From assembly GCA_021399435.1 (NCBI GenBank), contig JAJTUP010000076.1, positions 209,285-273,284 of the forward strand: a stretch of 64,000 nucleotides of DNA. Reading direction: 5' to 3'. The position numbers were made by a program, and so were the translations under genes. The notes beneath the pieces were generated by a model, which had not been told where the DNA came from, made no database searches, and saw nothing but the letters and a program-made list of their open reading frames with translations. Below, one piece after another: positions 31,913 to 43,639 of this stretch (positions within the stretch are counted from its first letter, which is position 1; each line of letters opens with the position of its first letter). This stretch comes from Diaporthe sp. PMI_573 (lineage: Eukaryota > Ascomycota > Sordariomycetes > Diaporthales > Diaporthaceae).

Positions 31913-33261
31913 ACTTTATACCTGAAGCTGCTTTTAGTAGGAGAACCAGGCAGAAAAGATGGAGGTTTAAGACAACAAACAACCACCTAGATGGCAAGAC
32001 GAGCATTTTCCAGGCTCTTATGTAATAAAACGCGATGGAATAAGCTGGAGTATGGTGTGATGTCAAGGCTGGCATTAAAACCACGACGCGTCTGCTGCGT
32101 CTAGACAGTTAAAAAAACATTACTCACCCATTCACGTACAATGATAACGCGATCCGCCGCAAAGGGAGACCTTATTGGATCGGCCCTGTTGCCACGGTAC
32201 CAAGTCTAAAATAACGTCCCTTACCCACAAAAATGACTCAAGCTTTCTACACCCTATGAAACCATTACCTCTTCTCTTCGTAGAACGAGGTAGATTAAGC
32301 CCGCATGCTTTCAGACTGCCACGTGGCCTTGCACAAAAGTCTAGACCATTTCATCAAACATTCACAGCAAACCTACAATGAATGATGAGAAACGCGGATG
32401 TGAGATAGCATCTGTTCGGACAGCAGGGTGGATTAGAAGATTGAAACGGCGGCACAGCGACGGAATGCTTTTCGTGATTCTGTAATAGAGTTGCCAGGCA
32501 ATGAAGGCGTTTCAAACGACTGCAGTCTATTTAAACACATACCACCCTTCACGTCAGGCCTGACAGCTATCCACGCGCCTGCCAAGCTGCTTGGACTGGA
32601 AGTAATGGAGCGCCAGGACCTTCCTGCACGACGCACACCAATGGGCGTCCGGCCTCTGAGGTCGACAGACTCAATGAGCCTGGTCATCCTTTTTTTTGGG
32701 TGCGAATATCTAATCTCATTAGATATGTTCGGTGTGGGAGGTAACAGTTCTTACTACAGCGTCACATGCTATTGATATATTGCTCAAGCGGCTTATAAGT
32801 CTCTTCTGGTTACGTTAAACCTTGCCTTCGCGGCCACTTTTCAAGTCTTCAAGACTATCCGGCTGCAGGAAGAAGGAAGCTCCTCAATGTGATGTAACTG
32901 ATCTTAATTTGCAACTCCACACAAAGACTAGAAGCAAACCGCAAAATATCTTATTTCGAATTATATAACTTAACACTTCAATAACCCTTCGAGGACCTTG
33001 TCAGAACAACCCAGCGCGAGCGGTCCGTGGCGGCACACCAGGCAGAGCCTATTTCGCCGCGTCTTGGGATTCTTGGTTGGGCACCACCGCCTGTCTTTCC
33101 TGAAGTTCATTGCTATCAACGAGGCCGCCATGGCGCACATTCTAGGAGTATTTCCCTAGGCACTGGTAGCTTTGATGCTTAATTCTCTGTCGATTAACAC
33201 CAAACCATGTATGTATCAAGTCTGAGGAATTCCCCCCACCGAGCGACCGGAGGATTGGTCC
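31913..33261. other. AT-rich stretch with no supported gene
   Basis: Short open frames on both strands (for example 32491-32775 plus) show no recognisable motif. Scattered GTGAGT donor-like sites on the minus strand suggest more decayed exons of the relic to its left, but nothing can be reconstructed. Confidence 0.3.
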
Positions 33262-33962
33262 CTACGAGGCCTCCTCTGGACTGACGATGGTCGCCGAGGT
33301 CTTGTTCCAACTTAAGCGGATCCTGTAAACTGTGTTGCGCCTCTTCGGCATTCGTCTCCCTCTGCTTATCCTTCTACAGAATGAACTCCTCCATGACGCT
33401 GTTGACAGCCATCTCCTTGAATTGGATAAATGGATGGTATTTAACCAGAGTTTCTCTTGGGATTCTTCCGAGATAAGCGAGCAAGTCCCCTTAAGTGATT
33501 TAACGGCGGATGCTGGACATGATTTGTCAACGTCCGACCCATATTGATGTATATCATCAATAGTGGGGGCCGCTTGCCTGAGGTGCTTCTGTCGCACTCT
33601 GCCCCTGTTAACTGCGTGCCCTCGCAGAGGAGCCTGTTTTGGCAAGGAATGGACGCCGTATCGTGCGAGAGCTGTTTCTCGCAAATTTTGTCGCAACGTT
33701 CTCTCATCATGCAGATTTGGGCAAGTTGGCCCAGAACGTTGGTCAGGAGAGTGAGTGCATGCGCCATTTTCCGTGTTGCAAGCTCACCTCACAGCAGGGC
33801 TGTGGGATTTTGCGAGGGGAAACTTTAATGACGAATCAAATTTATATGGAAGACGCAAATCTGGTGACGGGCTTGTGGGAATTCAGACTCGAGGGTATTG
33901 ATCAGGGTGTTATTGTAGTCTGTGACGAAGAGGGTCGGGTCTTCGGCTTCGTACTGCCGTAG
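33262..33962. other. Coding-like but unassigned segment
   Basis: On the minus strand the stretch LVKYHPFIQFKEMAVNSVM, followed by a charged run (KDKQRETNAEEAQHSLQDPL), looks like real coding sequence, but it is split over frames. On the plus strand a frame ends with FRLEGIDQGVIVVCDEEGRV at 33962. Neither could be assigned to a family. Likely one broken gene. Confidence 0.3.
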
Positions 33963-35775
33963 CACCACTCGCTTCAACCCCGCACTCATCAATCGATCCT
34001 CGCTCAGAACCTAGTTTTTGGATGCTGCTCTACTCATAAGTCTTCCCTCCGAATCATGAAAATATACAACTCCTGCAACGGCGGTCCATATATCAGGCGG
34101 ACAAGCCCGTGCTTTAAAAATGAAGATGAAAGGAACCAAACTCATCCTAGTAAGCCTAGCGTGGGACCCGTACTTTCGGCCAACCCCGCCTCTCCCACCA
34201 AGTCGCAGAGACCCGCACCAGAGTAAACGCCCTGATCCTTACAATCTAGTCCAAAATGAGACCCAGAAGTTGCTGCAAATGGGGCCCACCGATCGATATA
34301 TTTCGCGTCAACCTAGTTCGACAGCCTGCTGGCATCACTGGGTCTCGATTTGCTGAACATGTTCCAAGTCAGCATTGTGTTTCTTGAAAGGGCCAGTTGA
34401 GGAAGCTGAAAACCCCGAAGAAGCTGTAAATCAATCGGTAACGCTCAACGATTAAGTCAAAAATTGCAGCTAGCTAAGATCGAGTCATGGAGCGAGACGA
34501 GCAGAGGCCCTCAGATTGACACCGGCGAGAATTCTACTGCGTGCCTATATGGGGATACAACTCGTATAAAGTCTTTGTGGTAGCTGGCAGTTGTCTAATA
34601 TGATCAAATTAGTGTGTGAAAGACAACAGCAAGAAGGGAATAGAGTCAAAACATACAGCTCGCGGACTTGGCAATTGCTACTGCACTTACAATGCTTAAG
34701 CATGCGGCACCTTTCGCTGTGGACGGTTGTAGCGTCGTCGTAGGTGATTATCATCGCGGGTCTGTGGATCAGGCCAGCAGTGCTGCCGTCATTACGAAAC
34801 AGACCCATACTTGTTGTATATGTACGCGTACAGTACATATGCGAGATGTGACAGATAGGTCCAACCGCAGCACGAGAAAGCAGGATTGGGGGCTGCATTC
34901 CTGGGTCTATGAGGCAAAATGGAGGATTGGTGCGTTTATATCTAAATTACGTTTTTAGAAGAATAAAGTCTTAATTAGGGGTTGATTTAAGCCAAAAGGC
35001 AAGAAAAGAGAAAGCAGCAAAGAGAAAAGGCTTAAAATTAGTACTTGTAAGGGCCTAAATATATTTTAGGCTTTTGTAGAAGGAAAATGTGTTAGTCTAA
35101 AGTATCAAGCCACGAGCCAAACTTATGTAGACTTTTAAACTTTTCTAAGCACATTCTTAAAAGAAATGCTTAGAAATTCGACGAAATTACTATGGTAAGT
35201 CCTTTAAACAAAGACATATTGTAAGAAGTATGGAGAAAGAGACATTGTATAGACCCAACCGCTATAATCGAGAGCGGGTGCAGCCATTTGAAAAGTACAG
35301 ATTATTACAAAGTACACTGCACACCCGAAGTACGCGAACACGTATGAAAAAGGGCAGAGAGCTAGCCGGCCAGCGCCTCCTGCTGAAGCTGCCTTTAGGT
35401 GAGCGTCTCCCCGGGCTCTGGCCACCACGTCGGCGACGGCGTGTACGCTCGCCCGGATTTTTGGCTCAACCACCAAACGCTCATACACCTGTCAAAAATC
35501 TATATTGTGAGCTCCCACTAATTCTGGCCCGCTCGTCTGGAACGTACACGTCTTCCGGGTCGGCATTCTCAAGGAGGTCATTATTGGAGGCCGGTCTCGC
35601 TGAGGTGTTATTTTCTTCCCCTATCAGCAGATTTCGGCTGCATTAAGCTTTTGGCGGACTCGTGTGCCCCTGTGGCCGATATACCCTGTCTTGGCTTTAA
35701 GTTAGTACCGCACGGATAGGTCTGGGATCTTACTACAGAAAGGGTCGTTGTCACGCTAGAATAGAACTCAATAGA
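33963..35775. other. Mostly non-coding, AT-rich
   Basis: No supported gene to 35200. A GC-richer island at 35340-35480 has open minus-strand frames (YERLVVEPKIRASVHAVADV) that may be the far end of the kinase-like relic to its right. Confidence 0.3.
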
Positions 35776-36253
35776 CTACTTACAAATAGCGCCGACTAAT
35801 CTCCGCATTACTCGCGAGTACTCATCACGAGGGTTCAGGGTTTGGGGGCTTTGTTCGCGGAAGTAGCAATCAGGCGGCCCAGGTCTAGCACTGCGCCAGT
35901 ACTGTCGAAGTTGTTCCCCTGTACTAGAATGGAGCCTGCTGCATGGAACGAAACTAGCCAAGGGCACCATAACGAGCTGGGAAAAGAGTGGGCTGTACAA
36001 ACTATGCCCGACCCTGTAGTGGCAGTCTATCACTCTACGACCGCAGGTTTCTTCTGGACAGCAACCACAGTCCTACCATTAAAGCGTAGGTCTTGGATTT
36101 GATCTCCATCTTGAACACATAGGCCTGTGAGCCAATGCCTTCGCCGTTCTCTCCGATCCCATCGATGCAATCTCCCCAATGGATGCGTGCGAAGCGGTGA
36201 TTAAATGCCTGCAGCTTGGGGCCGTCGCAGGATGGCAGCTCGGCAGAAGACAT
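35776..36253 (-). pseudogene. FTA2-like/kinase-fold relic
   Basis: From ATG at 36253 the sequence reads ELPSCDGPKLQAFNHRFARI, then GEGIGSQAYVFKMEIKSKTYAL. This is the N-terminal signature of the fungal FTA2-like protein-kinase-fold family: CDGPKL, a glycine-rich loop, and a YAL-K-type beta strand in which the lysine appears as Met. The frame then stops. Further pieces to 35776 are in broken frames. It is not a functional kinase as read. Assignment rests on the short signature. Confidence 0.4.
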
Positions 36254-36495
36254 CAGGCGCCAGTCTCTACGATGTTTCTTGCCATGTCCGACAATACGTA
36301 CGCGGGCCTAGGTATAATCTTAGTAATAATCAAGGAGAGTGAGTGCTCATTGATATAAAGCCAGCAAGAGATCCTGGTTGGTATGAGACAGTTCAAATTC
36401 AGAAGGGAAAAGCAATAATCTCAGCTGTATCGTGTTATGACATAGTGGTTTGGTGATATGGCGTCCATATTCAGGTCGTGATCCGATGTATCTAC

Positions 36496-36861
36496 TCATG
36501 ACACCTGGGCGGTGTCTATTTTACATTGAGAAGTCCTCGAGCCGCTCAGACTACAAAATACTAGAACGAGATCTCTTCCAAGCATAATGTCAGCAACCTT
36601 TCCCGTACAATGCAGGTCCGCAGAGAACATGATCGAGGTAGGAAGACATGCATTAGGGCTTGTGAAGATGTTTGCTAAATATGTTAGTCTCAGAGCAGCG
36701 GAAATCCATCGTGGGAGACTCTTAAAGATTCGCCAGAGCTCTGCATTATTGCGTCGGGACCTTCCAGAGACATAGACGTCGGCCATACAGTTGCCGACCA
36801 TGTCCGTGGCTACCAGACTTCTTTCGAGAGATTCAGTGCTGTAGATGACATCCTTTACCAC
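36496..36861 (-). CDS. Small unknown protein
   Basis: 121-residue open frame from ATG at 36861 (MVKDVIYSTESLERSLVATD). I do not recognise it. Composition is normal and there is a helical, hydrophobic middle (WISAALRLTYLANIF). Could be an exon of a larger broken gene. Confidence 0.3.
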   Translation of the reverse strand: MVKDVIYSTESLERSLVATDMVGNCMADVYVSGRSRRNNAELWRIFKSLPRWISAALRLTYLANIFTSPNACLPTSIMFSADLHCTGKVADIMLGRDLVLVFCSLSGSRTSQCKIDTAQVS

Positions 36862-37207
36862 AGTGTCATAACTACGGTTGTGCTGGTCAGGCGGCCTATG
36901 GGGCTTTTCTTATTCTTGTTACAAGTTCGAGCTTGTTGCCCATGATGGGGGCGACAACACGACATCAGCGCACTTCTTTTGGGTGCTTTTGGGCTGCCAT
37001 AGCCCTCCATCACAGCCAGCCATGACACGTCAGATAATAAGTCATGCTACGGTAAGGCAACGGCCGAGCATTTCTGCATACATGATGAGAGGACGCGACA
37101 TATATAAAGCCTTGGTCTTCAACGCAGTCCAACATCGAAATCGCAAAATACCTTGTCATCCGACTTCCTTCAGCACAAAGAACTCAGAGCATCTTATCTA
37201 CAATACT

Positions 37208-37738
37208 ATGAATCATTTTTCAACTGATCATCCAGATTCGGACCGTGAGTCAACCCGTACCCAACCCCATCCCGATGGCTACGTCGAAGGCCGCATGGAA
37301 GAGTTCAGACGCCTACAAGAAGAGATTTCGCTCGAAAACACCTTCTACAGTCACAACGAACATAAGCAATATAAGATAATCCTTAAGCATTCAAAGGGTA
37401 ACGAAGTCATTCACGTCAAGGATTTGAAAGGATCGGCTATGACCGGACAGATTCTCTGGACGAGCATCAGAGACGGCGCGCCCGGATCCATCCAAGTCCT
37501 AGGTATCAGAGATATAGGGATGAAATTTTCCGCTGGAGTCGTGGCTTGTGCGGTTTATCAGGGGCCTGGATCCGACAATGTCATTCTTCGGAACTTGAGC
37601 GACGGCCCTTTGTTAGTGATCGACCCGCACAGGACCAGAGAAATTTGCTCAGGCGACTCGATAAAGATGGTCTCGGGTTGCTGGAAGCTAGCCTGCGACA
37701 ACGAATCCATTGAGCTTATGCTCCAACAGCCACAGTGA
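37208..37738 (+). CDS. Small protein with FHA-like domain, no kinase
   Basis: 176 residues from ATG at 37208; the frame is open upstream to 36878, but that part looks non-coding. After a charged N-terminus (EGRMEEFRRLQEEISLEN), the C-terminal 90 residues read as a beta-rich unit: SDNVILRNLSDGPLLVIDP, GDSIKMVSGCWKL, ESIELMLQQP. The same layout (DDILLYN ... L ... W.L ... FLLRP) occurs in the front half of the kinase at 8839, so both probably share an FHA-like fold. Such a stand-alone domain may bind the same partner as the kinase; this is inference. No breaks seen. Confidence 0.55.
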   Translation: MNHFSTDHPDSDRESTRTQPHPDGYVEGRMEEFRRLQEEISLENTFYSHNEHKQYKIILKHSKGNEVIHVKDLKGSAMTGQILWTSIRDGAPGSIQVLGIRDIGMKFSAGVVACAVYQGPGSDNVILRNLSDGPLLVIDPHRTREICSGDSIKMVSGCWKLACDNESIELMLQQPQ

Positions 37739-38004
37739 GGATGCGTTGGCGAGGAGGAATACGACTCTGGACCGCGATGTTTTCTGGTCGGCCCCAGGAT
37801 CTGTTCCATGAAAGACACGTTTCAATCACAAACCTGGGGTCTTCTGCAGCCATTCTATGCGCCTGACCCTGTTCGTTGGAAGGTGAGGAGCGGCACGTCG
37901 CCCTTCCCGGCTAGAGTCATTTCCTAAACGAGTGCAACATTACATCGAGTATGCACCCTCACTGGGCTTCCAATATGATATGGATCATTGTTCCGCACTT
38001 CTTC

Positions 38005-39477
38005 TCAAACGGAGGATAAATTCTTAATCTCGGTCGTTGACAAGCCTAGCTGAGACGGCCGATGATCCCTGAGTTGGTCAACGGGTTGAGTGACTCCGGC
38101 CAGGCATTTGAAAGCTCCTTGACTATAGTCGAGCTGCCGTCTGGCAGACATGTTCTGGACCGCTTGGAAATAACTTCTTGTGGTGCTACCCATTTGAGAG
38201 TTCCAGGGCGGGCGAGAGTAGCTGATGCCTGGATAGACAGGGGCGGAGTAAGCTGCGACTCTGTGGAGGACGTGGGAGAAATGCGGACGGGCGAGTATCG
38301 ATTCCGTGAGAGACAGTGGTTTAGAGACGAGGGGTTCGTGAACGGGACATGTGATGTCAAGCTGGAAGGGGTAATCGAGCGTGCGACCGAAGACGGTGAA
38401 GATGATGAGGCAGCGACGCTTGAGGACCTGCCCAGCTGTGAGGTTTGTTACAGGTCATGCTCTTCAAGGATGATGTCCGTGTCCTGTTGTGACCCTGTCT
38501 CAACGGCGACACTCTCATCATCATCGGCCATGGATTCGCCCTCAGCTGCGTCACGCGAGCTGTCTGATACCCTGCGCTGGTAACAGTCATTTGCAAAGAC
38601 TGCATTGTCTGCAACGTCTTCGACGTCTTCGAGCGAGGTATCGTGCGCGAGAACGCCCGGGTTGCCGGTCAGCTCCAATCCGTCCGGCTGATGATCCGGA
38701 TGCACGATTAGAACGTTCTCTGTGCGCTGTACAGTCGATGGACGACCCCGATTCCCTCCGTGAAGACTCGGTTGTCTCTCGAGCTGTTGGATGGTAGGGT
38801 GTTCGAGGAGGTAATGCCCGCACTCGGGACAAACAAAGTTTGATGATCGTTCGAGGTCTTCCTTCAGCTGGATCACGCTCTTGAAAAGTCCATCAAGTCG
38901 GCTGATGATCGGGTCCGGTGAAGCGGCCTCCGGAGAGTCACGAGGTGGGGGTTCCGACTTCTGCTGCAGGAGCCCGAGGACATTATTTACTATCAGCTCG
39001 ATCGAATACAACCTCTTGTTAAAGTCCTTCACCATCTCGTGGTTCACGGCACCAACGTTGGTGAGCGGCCTGGTCATAGTGCGAGGAAGTCGATTACGTC
39101 TGATGGTGAATGAGTTCCGCTTGGTTGGAAGGGCTAGCTTGGACGGGGCTTCAGGACGGGGCTTCAGGCCGGGTCTGAACATAGGAGATGAGGAGGCAGT
39201 GAGTTTGCAGCATCAGGCATCCAACCGGAATCTGGTTGGTGATGCTAGCCACCTGCTGCGACTGAAATGTATGACGGGCACCATCGGCCGAAACTGTCTC
39301 GAATTTGACTTTCACGTTGTCGGTGGGAGGAAGGCCAGCCCACATGCGTTTATCCAGCGGCTCAATCCGGGGAACGTCTCCCCGCCTCCTCCACAACTGT
39401 CGGGTCCGTTGGTTCTCAGAGCGTCCGAATATGGACATTCCGGCGCCATCGAGAAGGAAATTGGTCCTACATACCAA
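38005..39477 (-). pseudogene. Unknown gene broken by a 13-bp tandem duplication
   Basis: Exon 1 (from about 39477 or the internal Met at 39438) ends FETVSADGARHTFQSQQ. An intron with a GTGGCT donor and a TGTTCAG acceptor leads to TRPEAPS, where GACGGGGCTTCAG (plus strand) is repeated at 39142-39154 and 39155-39167. The extra 13 bases shift the frame; the other frame then runs KLALPTKRNSFTIRRNRLPR to 38448. A further coding stretch (CLIIFTVFGRTLDYPFQLDI, then SILARPHFSHVLHRVAAYSA) continues in another frame to 38005. The middle has a coiled region (NKRLYSIELIVNNVLGLLQQ) and a CPECGHYLLEH pair. Family not recognised. Confidence 0.5.
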
Positions 39478-40422
39478 CTTGCATAAGGCACATCATCGAC
39501 TCGTCATGTGAACAGAACACATTCCCATTTTGGAGTCCCCACCACCAGGACGAAGTGAGTCTCATGTTAAATGGCGCTGGAGAGTTCGTAATCCTATACA
39601 ACAAATATTTAATTCTGGTATATTCCAAACATGATGGTTACACTTTGACTAGGCGATCGTCAACAAGTTAGCAATGTAACCAAAAAGGCATTCATGAGGA
39701 AGTACTGCATCCGGATGCTACCTGCCCTCACGCCATTAATAGTAGCTTCAGATTGATCCAGGAGGCATGAGTATACATAGCAGGCGGCCTCCAGTGCCGG
39801 ACCGGTGCCTTATAAATACGTCGTGTTGGCCCTGCTTCTAAAAGCATCCACCTGTTCATGACTGTGAGCATCTTCATTTCTGACGCACAGCCGACCTACA
39901 GGCGGACTCATGATGCCCGTCATTCATCATTGGCGTCGAAAGCTCCAAAGTCGTACCTCCCTCCCCTTCTACTCATGGTGCTCTAGACTGACGAACAAAC
40001 ATGAAAATAGTGCACTGCCAGAGAAGGTTGCAACTCTTTGGTATTCCCAAGTCCTCCATAATTTCTAGCCGTACACGGCCATGACCAGTGATTGCTGTCT
40101 ATCTAGGGATAAAAAGTCCGAGTGAAAATTGAGCAAAGCATGGTCTCTCTATATTGAGAATCATCTTTGCCCTGGATATGAAGATTGGTGGGTCCAAAGG
40201 GAGGAAAGTGACCTTCCCGAATGGGAGGCTGAAAACACGGCCAATCATGATGACAATGATTTTAAAAAGTGGCTAAGGAGAAAATGATTCTTTGTCAGAA
40301 AGCAAAAATCACTTATTCCGATCTATATTTTGTTTTCGATCACTTGAGTAATCTTGACTAATATAGTATTGGCTAGTTAGTAGCTAAGCCCTGCTGCAAA
40401 TATATGCTACCAACTCTGGGAT
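39478..40422. other. Intergenic, nothing recognised
   Basis: About 940 bp. No gene, repeat or RNA could be supported; AT-rich towards 40422. Confidence 0.4.
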
Positions 40423-41015
40423 TCAAATCTGACTGCACGCCCCTATCGGCCTTGCAAAGGTAGCTGTCAGAATCGGGTTGGAATCCATGATTGGCGGTAA
40501 AAGGGTTGATCCAATTACGGACCATGGGGTTGTGCTAGTGGAATTGACGGGCGTTCTGCCCTGCGTCATATTTGCTGGAGATGCGTATGGTGGATCATGC
40601 GATGACGAAGCCATTTGCTGAGAAAAACCGAGGTATCTGCCAGTGTGGTGTGGAGGGCCGCGATGGTGTTGTCGCCGCAGATCGTACGTATACCGAAGAC
40701 GCGTTGTGGCTTTGCTCTGGCCCGTGTTGCTGAAGGTATCTCGTCGAAGAGGTGGGTCGCGGAATTCTATGAGTGGCCTGGCCGTGCGGCCGTCGTAGGT
40801 GGTGGGGTACACGGGCGCAATATATAGCGTGCTGCTGGAGAGGGACAGGGATGTCGACGCATATGCTGTTGAACTTGGTGGTGGTGCGCCGGGTGGCTCG
40901 GGGCCATTCTGGGTGTCACGCTGGGCCCTGAATTAGGAATCCAGAAGACCGCACCGTCGATTTGGGTTCACCCTCCCTCAAGACTGAGCGAAGATCACTT
41001 GGTGCGGCGGCCATT
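40423..41015 (-). pseudogene. Unknown Pro/Ser/Thr-rich protein, frame broken
   Basis: ATG at 41015 opens MAAAPSDLRSVLREGEPKST, which stops after about 33 codons. A second frame continues with AQRDTQNGPEPPGAPPPSST, STLYIAPVYPTTYDGRTA and a basic, Ser/Pro-rich tail to 40423. One indel, or an unrecognised small intron, separates the two. Not recognised. Confidence 0.35.
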
Positions 41016-43639
41016 AGACTCCTGTAAATAATTATTAAACAAAAATCTTTCTCAACTCATGTGGGCTTGTCGTATGGAGATCGAATCTGCCCTCCCATTA
41101 TTCACAAAAATTGAAGCTGTTTTAAGAAGCGTGCACTGCACGCCATTAACGCAGCAATCTTATCTCCCTCCCCATTCTAAGGCCGGTCAGCCTAGGTCCA
41201 GGCCTTTTTCCTCAAATGACGACCGTAATTGTGGGCTCCCAGAGGCTGACGAGTTTAAACATATCCAAGGACCATTTATGGGCGGTCTCTAGAAAATGAC
41301 CCATTTTTATGGTCGCAACATAGGTATATAAGCGTTCAACCCCGATCCATCTTATGCGCCAATGTTGCCACATCTCTATCTTCAGAATTAGTGAATTCGA
41401 CAATGAAACCGTGCACTCATACTTTCTGGCTGGGTCTCGAGAACCAAGGCGGCGAGACTAAGCTTGTTGTCTCGGACAGGGCCGAGAAACTCGCCAACAG
41501 CCTCCTGACAACGATGTCTAGCAGCCCAGCCTACTCGTACTGATCGGCGACACCACAAGATCTGTTGCCCTACGAGAAGTTTTCGGTGTTAAGAGAGGCC
41601 GGAGAGCTGGATTTCAACGCAGTCACGGCCTTCACCTGCACGTTGACCCCTCAAGTATATTTCGGAGACGGCCCTTGCTCATTGCCGAAGGTGGCGTACT
41701 CAGTAGCTGCGTTTCGAAGCGCATCGAAGGAAGGTGTCACCGTGTAACCAAGTGAACAATCGAGAGACCGCGACACGAGTCCGTTATTGCACAGATATCG
41801 GCCAGCATCTACTCTCGGGTCTTATATCCATTCGCCGACGTCTTCGTGATCTTTGCAGTTGCCTGCAATCGTGTCCCGATATGTCCTACTGAGTCTACAC
41901 GTCCGTAGCGTACCTGCACGCAGGAGCATGGTATTGCGTACATGTTCGACGAGACGACTATGACCACAATCTCCAGCACGGACCGGTCACGAACCTCTAT
42001 ATGGTCGAGAACAGGCTCAGCATCCCGGTTCTCTCGGGCTACAGCAACATCTGTCTTTCGACAACGTGACCGCGGTTTTGACCGACGACTCCTTCGTGGA
42101 GAAGGTGTCCTTCAGGATGGCGAGAGGTCATGATCGTCCCATAGTCACGGCCGACACCGGTCGAGATCCCGGACGAGTTCGTGCCCTACATCGATGCGGG
42201 CAACCCTGGCGAGAAGATGCTTATATAATGACGGTAAAGAACAAGCGATGGCTGCTGAGGCTCATAAACATAATGGGGTACGGCACAGCGTCGGGAGGAG
42301 GGCCAGGTCTCGTACCTCCGCGGGACGCTCCATAGCTCACGATCCTAGGCCTCGACATTGAGCAGACGACATACTGCAGCCAGGGAGGGCTACCCCTACG
42401 ACCCAATCATCACCCGAATCCGCTGTTGCCCAGCCTCCTCTTCTCGAACAGCCTCGACTCCGCAGGGTTGTCGGAGACGTGGCACGCAAGCCTCTTCATG
42501 TCGAACCCAAGGCAGTTGTGGATGGTCACGAAGTTGGGAGAGATTCCGTTATTGATTTTCTTCACGGCCAGGACCGCGTCGTACAAGCTGCTAGCCTACA
42601 CGATCTTCCGCGGGTCCTTGTGGTCACGATCTTGTGGCACTTCCCGACGATCTTGTGGCACTTCCTGACGATCTTGTGGCACTTCAACATGTACGGGGAC
42701 ACGTACATACAAATCCCCACGATGGCGGACCTTCGAGAAGCTGATGCTCGGGATGGGGCATCTGGTCCCGCTCAGCCACGGCGGCAGCCTTCTACTCACA
42801 TGACCCTCGGTCCTACAAGGTAACCAACTTTTGGGGTACGACCCTAGATGAGCAGGGGCTGGAGAAATCGAAGTCTAGTGCGGAATTGGCGGGCCGTAGA
42901 GCAGACAGCCGGCTGGCTAAGAGTCCTATCTCACTGTAATTGGCGGTTAACACAGCGTCTACCCTAGGTATGCACTGACTACAGCCTGCATAGAGTGGCG
43001 GCGACAGGCTGAGACAGAATGCAAAGGTTTCAAGTACTCCGCATGGCTGGTCAGGGACGCTACTTACTGGCAGGCGTATTTTACGGCTGGTGAACAGCAG
43101 CCTAGCCATCCCGCGGAGCCGACCCAGGGGGGGGCTCTCGTGATGGGTCTGGACTTAGCAGGACGTCAATAGTCCGGTGACTTCCGAGAAAAGTTGCTTG
43201 TCAGCGCGGCAAAGGTACAGGTCCACGTCCGACCAGCCGCCAACATGTTGCAGACAGAGCAACACCAAGCGCATGAACTCACATCGCAGCTGCGGCAAGA
43301 GGGTGAGTGAGTCCTGTAATGTTTTTTTATACGTCGTAGGAAGTCCCCAGAAGTGACCGTGATAAGTACCCTCCCTTTCACCACGATACCAGTAGAAATC
43401 CCCTCCGAGGCCCTGGAGTCATTAGATACCAGGGAAGCCCCTCTCGAGGCCCTGGGAGCTATTTGTCTACGACCTGGAGACCTATACCACCAAAGGGGGC
43501 CCCCCGCTGCACTGCCCCCACCCTCGCCGCCCTCCGGTCAGGAGATTCAGGTCGGGTGACAGCTCGCTTAGAATACGCTAAAGCTCGCTTAGGATTTACA
43601 AGGGTTTTAGGTCTTAAATAGATTAGAGAATATAATATA
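41016..43639. other. Decayed coding-like stretch
   Basis: From 41403 the plus strand shows coding-like pieces in changing frames: KPCTHTFWLGLENQGGETKL, LLPYEKFSVLREAGELDFNA, NLYMVENRLSIPVLSGYSN, TAVLTDDSFVEKVSFRMAR. They suggest one gene with several frameshifts, which I cannot identify. From 42800 to 43639 nothing is recognised except two GCTCGCTTAG copies at 43562 and 43583. Confidence 0.3.
42626..42688 (+). repeat. Three tandem copies of a 21-bp unit
   Basis: Unit ACGATCTTGTGGCACTTCCC plus one base, at 42626, 42647 and 42668, with small changes in the last copy. Read on the minus strand it gives VPQDR-type heptads. Probably a simple local expansion. Confidence 0.8.

Noticed and set aside
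33262..33962. Possible DUF3435 tyrosine recombinase (Starship captain) remnant
   Set aside because: I looked for catalytic R-x-x-R/Y blocks in all frames and found none that fit; the segment is left unassigned.
38062..38583. 173-codon plus-strand open frame
   Set aside because: It is the shadow of the better supported minus-strand gene at 38005-39477.
41403..42820. A secreted enzyme gene on the plus strand
   Set aside because: Coding-like fragments exist but change frame many times and show no diagnostic motif, so no product is claimed.
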